8,390 nt of DNA, taken from contig CAJYBN010000122.1 in the NCBI GenBank assembly GCA_913064925.1, forward strand, positions 1 to 8,390. Reading direction: 5' to 3'. Within the stretch, counting starts at the first letter, position 1, and every line of letters starts with the position of its first letter. Origin of the DNA: an uncultured Peptococcaceae bacterium (GTDB lineage Bacteria > Bacillota > Desulfotomaculia > Desulfotomaculales > Desulfallaceae). The notes beneath the pieces were generated by a model. The model made no database searches. It was given only the letters and a program-made list of their open reading frames with translations, and was not told where the DNA came from. This document shows, in pieces, positions 4,826 through 8,390 of this stretch. A program made the translations under genes and the position numbers.

Positions 4826-5790
4826 GTCTTTTGAAGGTGACGGACCTGGTGAAACACTACCCGGCAGGAGCCGGCTTCTTCGCGCGGGGGAAGGAAAAGG
4901 TGCGGGCGGTGGACGGGGTATCTTTTTCGCTGGCCGCTGGAGAAACGCTCGGGCTTGTCGGCGAAAGTGGCTGTGGCAAGAGTACCCTGGGGCGGTTGAT
5001 TGTAAGGTTGGAGGAGCCTACGGCGGGAAGGATCTTTTTCAATAATCTTGATATTACCGCTTTGTCGGGTAAGAAGCTGAGGGAGCTGCGGCAGAAAATC
5101 CAGATCATCTTCCAGGATTCGTACTCTTCGCTTAACCCGCGCCGGACCGTAGGGTCGATTATCGGTGAGCCCCTGGCCAATTTCAGGATAGGGACGAGAA
5201 AAGAGCAAAGGAGAAGGGTGCAGGAACTGCTGGAAATAGTCGGTCTTAAGCCCGAACACGTTTCCAGGTACCCGCATGAGTTCAGCGGGGGGCAGCGGCA
5301 GCGCATTAACATTGCCCGGGCGCTGGCCCTTCACCCCCAGCTTATTGTCTGTGATGAGCCGGTTTCCAGCCTGGATGTTTCCATTCAGGCGCAGATCTTG
5401 AACCTGCTGCGAAATTTGAAAACGCAGTTCGGCCTGTCCTACCTTTTCATCTCGCACGATCTAGCGGCGGTAAGTTATATCAGCGAGCGGGTGGCGGTGA
5501 TGTACCTGGGTAAAATCGTAGAGGTGATCAGGAGCCAGGACCTGGTGCAGAAGGCCCGTCATCCCTATACGCGGGCCCTGCTGGCCGCGGTTCCGGTGGC
5601 CGATCCGCGGCGGAGGGGCGAGCGGAAGGTTATCGTTAAGGGGGAACCGCCCGACCCGCTTAATCCGCCGGCCGGGTGCCGCTTTCATCCCCGCTGTCCC
5701 GCGGCAGCAGAAAAGTGCCGGACCGAAGAGCCGCCGCTGGAGACTGTCGCGGACGGCCATGTGGTGGCCTGTCATTATGTAAAAATTTGA
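4822..5790 (+). CDS. ABC transporter ATPase, DppF/NikE-type
   Basis: Second ATPase subunit, 322 aa, expected to form a heterodimer with the preceding one. The frame is open from an earlier ATG (4684), but ATG 4822 is preferred. It follows GGAGGT (4806-4811), overlaps the upstream stop in ATGA, and begins the protein at the family-typical position (MSLLKVTDLVKHY). Walker A is GESGCGKST (47-55), Q98 is the Q-loop residue (FQDSYSSLNP), the signature is FSGGQ (154-158), Walker B is LIVCDE (174-179) and the switch histidine is H212 (ISHDLA). YSSLNPRRTV is typical of the F/E-type subunit. C286, C292, C299 and C317 repeat the four-cysteine C-terminal pattern of its partner. GEPPDPLNPPAGCRFHPRCP (275-294) is the classic oligopeptide-transporter tail. 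The gene looks intact. Confidence 0.88.
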   Translation: MSLLKVTDLVKHYPAGAGFFARGKEKVRAVDGVSFSLAAGETLGLVGESGCGKSTLGRLIVRLEEPTAGRIFFNNLDITALSGKKLRELRQKIQIIFQDSYSSLNPRRTVGSIIGEPLANFRIGTRKEQRRRVQELLEIVGLKPEHVSRYPHEFSGGQRQRINIARALALHPQLIVCDEPVSSLDVSIQAQILNLLRNLKTQFGLSYLFISHDLAAVSYISERVAVMYLGKIVEVIRSQDLVQKARHPYTRALLAAVPVADPRRRGERKVIVKGEPPDPLNPPAGCRFHPRCPAAAEKCRTEEPPLETVADGHVVACHYVKI

Positions 5791-5813
5791 TATTCGGATA
5801 GGGGGTTAGGTTC

Positions 5814-6386
5814 ATGAATGTTAATGAGAACATTATTTTTACCGCGGCCGATTCCTCACTTATCCCGCAAATAAGGAAATTCATCTTTACAGTTATTACA
5901 GAAGACTTTGGTTACTGCTATAACCCGGTATGGCACTATGACCTGGACCATCTCGATGAGGTTTACATAAAACCCAAAAGGAATGTTCTCTTTCTGGCCC
6001 TCGGAAGCCTCTCCAGGGAAATATTAGGTACTTTCGGTATCAGAGCCTTTGAACGTGACTTCTTCCGGGACCGGTACAGCGAGGATACCACGGCGGAATT
6101 TACCAGATGTTATGTTGATAAAAAACAGCGACGGAAAGGACTGGGTTCATACCTGGTCGTAAAAGCAGAGAAATTCTGTAGAGAAAGAGGGTATGAAAAG
6201 GTTTACCTTCACACGCAGAAGACCGTACCCGGGGCTCTGGAGTTTTGGCTTCATAACGGATATCAAATAACCGGTTACGGAGATAAAGCCCTTGGGACGG
6301 TCCACATGGAAAAGATTTTGCGGCAACCGGCCAGCGGCGATCAGAGTTTAGGGAGTAAAGGGAAAAAAATCAATTCAGATGATTAA
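5814..6386 (+). CDS. GNAT-family N-acetyltransferase
   Basis: A 190-aa cytoplasmic protein predicted to move an acetyl group from acetyl-CoA to an amine on an unknown substrate. The acetyl-CoA pyrophosphate-binding motif A is R106-R-K-G-L-G111, preceded by strand FTRCYVDKKQ and followed by the helix SYLVVKAEKFCRERGY. The downstream YLHTQKTVPGALEFWLHNGY (131-150) is the usual motif B region with the FW...NGY signature. The last 20 residues are polar and probably disordered. The start ATG 5814 lies 23 nt after the ATPase stop, with a mediocre GGGGGTTAGG site upstream. The gene is more AT-rich than the ATPase genes and is inserted between the transport core and the binding proteins. It may acetylate the imported ligand or protect against a toxic one, or be unrelated cargo. 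Protein N-terminal acetylation is the main alternative. Confidence 0.82.
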   Translation: MNVNENIIFTAADSSLIPQIRKFIFTVITEDFGYCYNPVWHYDLDHLDEVYIKPKRNVLFLALGSLSREILGTFGIRAFERDFFRDRYSEDTTAEFTRCYVDKKQRRKGLGSYLVVKAEKFCRERGYEKVYLHTQKTVPGALEFWLHNGYQITGYGDKALGTVHMEKILRQPASGDQSLGSKGKKINSDD

Positions 6387-6403
6387 GAAGGGAGAGGTGC
6401 AGC

Positions 6404-7948
6404 ATGAAAAAATGGCGTACCGGTATTTTGCTTCTGGTTGGTTTTCTAATCATGGGGATACTGGCGGGCTGCGGCCAAACAGAACGAGCGGCAGAACCGC
6501 CGGCTGAAATCAAGGTAGCGCTTGTCTTTCAGCCCGGCAACCTGGACCCGGCCCGGTCCTGGAACGGCTGGTTCATCGTGAAAAGCGGCATGGGTGAAAC
6601 CCTTGTGAGGTTAAATGAAGAGATGAAGCTGGAACCCTGGCTGGCTAAATCCTGGCGCCAGATTGACGAGCTATCCTGGGAAGTGGAACTCCGTGAAAAT
6701 GTAAAATTCCATAATGGTGATCCTGTGGATGCTCAAGCAGTCAAGGCTTCTCTCGAACGCTGTCTGAGGTTGAATGAACGAGCTCCCGGTTTGTTAAAAA
6801 TTAGAACTATAACAGCCCGGGATAACAAACTAATCATTCAAACCACCGAACCCAATCCGGCGCTGCCTAATTACCTGGCCGACCCGATGACCGTGGTAGT
6901 AAATGCCCGGGAAGCGAACAGGATGGGAGACGATTTTGCGTTACAACCGGTTTTGACCGGCCCGTATAAGCTGCAGGATTACCAGAAAGATGTTCATGTT
7001 GTCGTGGAGAAGAATCCCCATTACTGGGGTACGCCACCCCGGCTCCAGCGGGTTACTTTTAAATTTGTACCTGACGGCATGAGCAGGGCAATGGCGCTGC
7101 AGTCCGGCGATGTTCAGATTGCTAAAGGTATTCCCGTCGCTGATATACCTGCAATTTCTGAAACCCCGGGTTTGCGGGTGCTTTCCAATTCTTCCCTGAG
7201 AGTGCACATGATCTTTCTCAACCTTACCCGTTCTCCCCTTGATGATCTGAATGTGCGCCGTGCCATTAATATGGCCGTAAACAGGGAAGCGCTGGCTGAG
7301 GATGTTATGCACGGGGGGGCAATAGCGGCCGTGGGCCCGTTCCCGTCGGTACTTCCTTTTGGGAGCGCAAGCTTAGCAGGTTATGACTATAACCCGGAGC
7401 AGGCTCGGGAGCTTCTCGAAAAAGCGGGCTGGAAGATGGGCAAGGACAACATCAGGGAGAAAGACGGGGAAAAACTCGCACTGACGCTGTATACTTACAA
7501 GAAGCGTCCGGAATTACCGGTCATTGCGGAGGCCGTCCAGGCCCAGCTAGCGGAAGTGGGAATTGCTGTAAAAATACAGGTTGTGGAAAGCGTCACTAAA
7601 ATCTTGAAATCCGGAGATTATGACATGGCAATTTATAGTATAAACACCGCTCCTACGGGCGACCCTTACTATTTCCTGAACCTGGTATTCAGGACCGGTG
7701 GACCATCTAATTTCAATATGTTTTCCAATCCTGAGGCTGATAAGTTGATCGATCTTCTCGGCGAGTCGTTTGATGTTAACCGGCGCTGTGAGCTGGCGCG
7801 CAAAGCTCAGGAAGTAATACTGGCCCAGGCTCCGGCGGTGTTTCTGGTTTATCCCAAAATCACCGTCGGCGTCAGTGAAAAAATAACGGGCTATACCGTC
7901 CATCCTTCCGAGTTTTACCTGCTGCAGCCGGAGGTAGGAATAAAGTAA
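6404..7948 (+). CDS. Lipoprotein solute-binding protein, NikA/DppA family
   Basis: This 514-aa SBP_bac_5 family protein captures the ligand outside the membrane and delivers it to the permeases. An excellent site, AAGGGAGAGGT, precedes the ATG, 17 nt after the acetyltransferase stop. The N-terminus is a lipoprotein signal: KKWR, a hydrophobic core (about 7-20) and lipobox L20-A-G-C23, so the mature protein is anchored through Cys23. Family hallmarks are LEPWLAKSW (77-84), ELRENVKFHNGDP (95-107), TGPYKL (185-190), NPHYWG (204-209) and the NVRRAINMAVNREAL segment (283-297). GKDNIREKDG (347-356) resembles the equivalent stretch of E. coli NikA. The region corresponding to the metal-site histidine of E. 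coli NikA (H416) reads YSINTAP (411-417) by my alignment, with no histidine. Nickel binding, if any, would differ. It could equally bind peptides. Confidence 0.85.
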   Translation: MKKWRTGILLLVGFLIMGILAGCGQTERAAEPPAEIKVALVFQPGNLDPARSWNGWFIVKSGMGETLVRLNEEMKLEPWLAKSWRQIDELSWEVELRENVKFHNGDPVDAQAVKASLERCLRLNERAPGLLKIRTITARDNKLIIQTTEPNPALPNYLADPMTVVVNAREANRMGDDFALQPVLTGPYKLQDYQKDVHVVVEKNPHYWGTPPRLQRVTFKFVPDGMSRAMALQSGDVQIAKGIPVADIPAISETPGLRVLSNSSLRVHMIFLNLTRSPLDDLNVRRAINMAVNREALAEDVMHGGAIAAVGPFPSVLPFGSASLAGYDYNPEQARELLEKAGWKMGKDNIREKDGEKLALTLYTYKKRPELPVIAEAVQAQLAEVGIAVKIQVVESVTKILKSGDYDMAIYSINTAPTGDPYYFLNLVFRTGGPSNFNMFSNPEADKLIDLLGESFDVNRRCELARKAQEVILAQAPAVFLVYPKITVGVSEKITGYTVHPSEFYLLQPEVGIK

Positions 7949-8000
7949 GCCAATCTGACGATGATTTTTACATGATTACAGCAACAAAGGGGGTTAATTT

Positions 8001-8390
8001 ATGAAAAATTTCAAAAAAAGCGGGTATGTTTTGCTTGTAATAATCCTGGCAGCAGCCGTATTGTTTGGCTGCGGCCAGAAGCAGGAGGCAAATCTTTCCG
8101 CACAAGAGCTTGTAGTGGGTATTGGTGCAGATAATAATAAGCTAAAATATGGAGAAGTAGGTATTCTCTCGCCAAACGCTAACTTTTACGAGAGCCTGGT
8201 TAAGCTTAATGCTGATTATCAGGTAGAGCCGCTTTTAGCTACCAAGTGGGAGTACATGGGCAACAATACCTGGCGGTTTTATCTAAGAAAAGGAGTAAAA
8301 TTCCATAACGGCCAGGAGTTTACTGCTGAAGCAGTCAGGTACACTCTGGAAAAGGCTATTCGTCCCTCCGGAAAATCTATTTTGAAGATA
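8001..8390 (+). CDS. Second solute-binding lipoprotein, partial (3' end cut)
   Basis: The gene starts at ATG 8001 after AAAGGGGG (7986-7993, 7-nt spacing) and runs open for exactly 130 codons to the window edge. The N-terminus is a lipoprotein signal (MKNFKKSGYVLLVIILAAAV) with lipobox L21-F-G-C24. VEPLLATKWEYMGNNTWRFY (75-94) and KGVKFHNGQEFTAEAVRYTL (97-116) match the first lobe of the SBP_bac_5 family and parallel the preceding binding protein at equal positions. It is thus a related but clearly diverged second binding protein. The 52 bp separating it from its neighbour contain no terminator, so co-transcription is likely. It may feed a different ligand into the same transporter, or belong to a following system outside the window. 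Confidence 0.85.
   Translation, partial: MKNFKKSGYVLLVIILAAAVLFGCGQKQEANLSAQELVVGIGADNNKLKYGEVGILSPNANFYESLVKLNADYQVEPLLATKWEYMGNNTWRFYLRKGVKFHNGQEFTAEAVRYTLEKAIRPSGKSILKI

Noticed and set aside
4783..5457. 224-codon open frame antisense to the second ATPase gene
   Set aside because: It lies wholly opposite a clearly real ATPase with all motifs, has no family features, and such antisense frames are common opposite GC-rich genes.
1..8390. CRISPR array, tRNA or rRNA genes
   Set aside because: No regularly spaced direct repeats, cloverleaf pattern or rRNA-like sequence was seen anywhere in the window.

Overview
The window looks like chromosomal DNA from a strictly anaerobic, Gram-positive-type bacterium, most likely a Clostridia-class Firmicute (Moorella / Desulfotomaculum / Pelotomaculum-like; this is inferred from gene style and not proven). 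The evidence is strong purine-rich Shine-Dalgarno sites, lipoprotein-type binding proteins with an LxGC lipobox, consensus sigma-A promoters, and a nickel/dipeptide importer of the kind such nickel-using anaerobes carry. The transport genes are moderately GC-rich. The left 1.7 kb is clearly AT-rich.

Layout. Positions 1-309 hold no convincing gene. They contain a near-perfect sigma-A promoter, an 11-bp perfect inverted repeat and a 33-codon open frame. Positions 310-1635 hold an insertion sequence (IS481/IS3-like DDE transposase, minus strand) bracketed by 19-bp inverted repeats that match at 18 of 19 positions. About 20 bp beyond the right IS end is a strong plus-strand promoter (TTGACA-17-CATAAT) with a 9+9-bp palindrome lying over it. 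A leader of about 190 nt follows, with mutually exclusive hairpins, one of them a Rho-independent terminator. From 1880 to the right edge, one tightly packed plus-strand operon encodes two ABC permeases (NikB- and NikC-like), two ABC ATPases (DppD/DppF-like, each with a four-cysteine C-terminal motif), a GNAT acetyltransferase, a lipoprotein solute-binding protein, and the start of a second solute-binding protein cut by the window end.

How it works together. The two permeases form the membrane channel, the two ATPases drive it, and one or both lipoproteins capture the ligand outside the membrane. The permeases resemble the nickel (NikB/NikC) branch, while the ATPases have the longer Opp/Dpp-type C-terminus that E. 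coli NikD/NikE lack. The substrate (nickel, a nickel-ligand complex, or a short peptide) is therefore not settled by sequence. The acetyltransferase in the operon may modify the imported compound.

The parts most worth a second look are the regulatory region between the IS and nikB (operator-like palindrome plus attenuator-like leader with a repeated CCATGAAGG hairpin-loop motif), the unusual operon composition (GNAT gene and two tandem binding proteins at the 3' end), and the IS that abuts the promoter and whose transposase frame runs out through its own inverted repeat.
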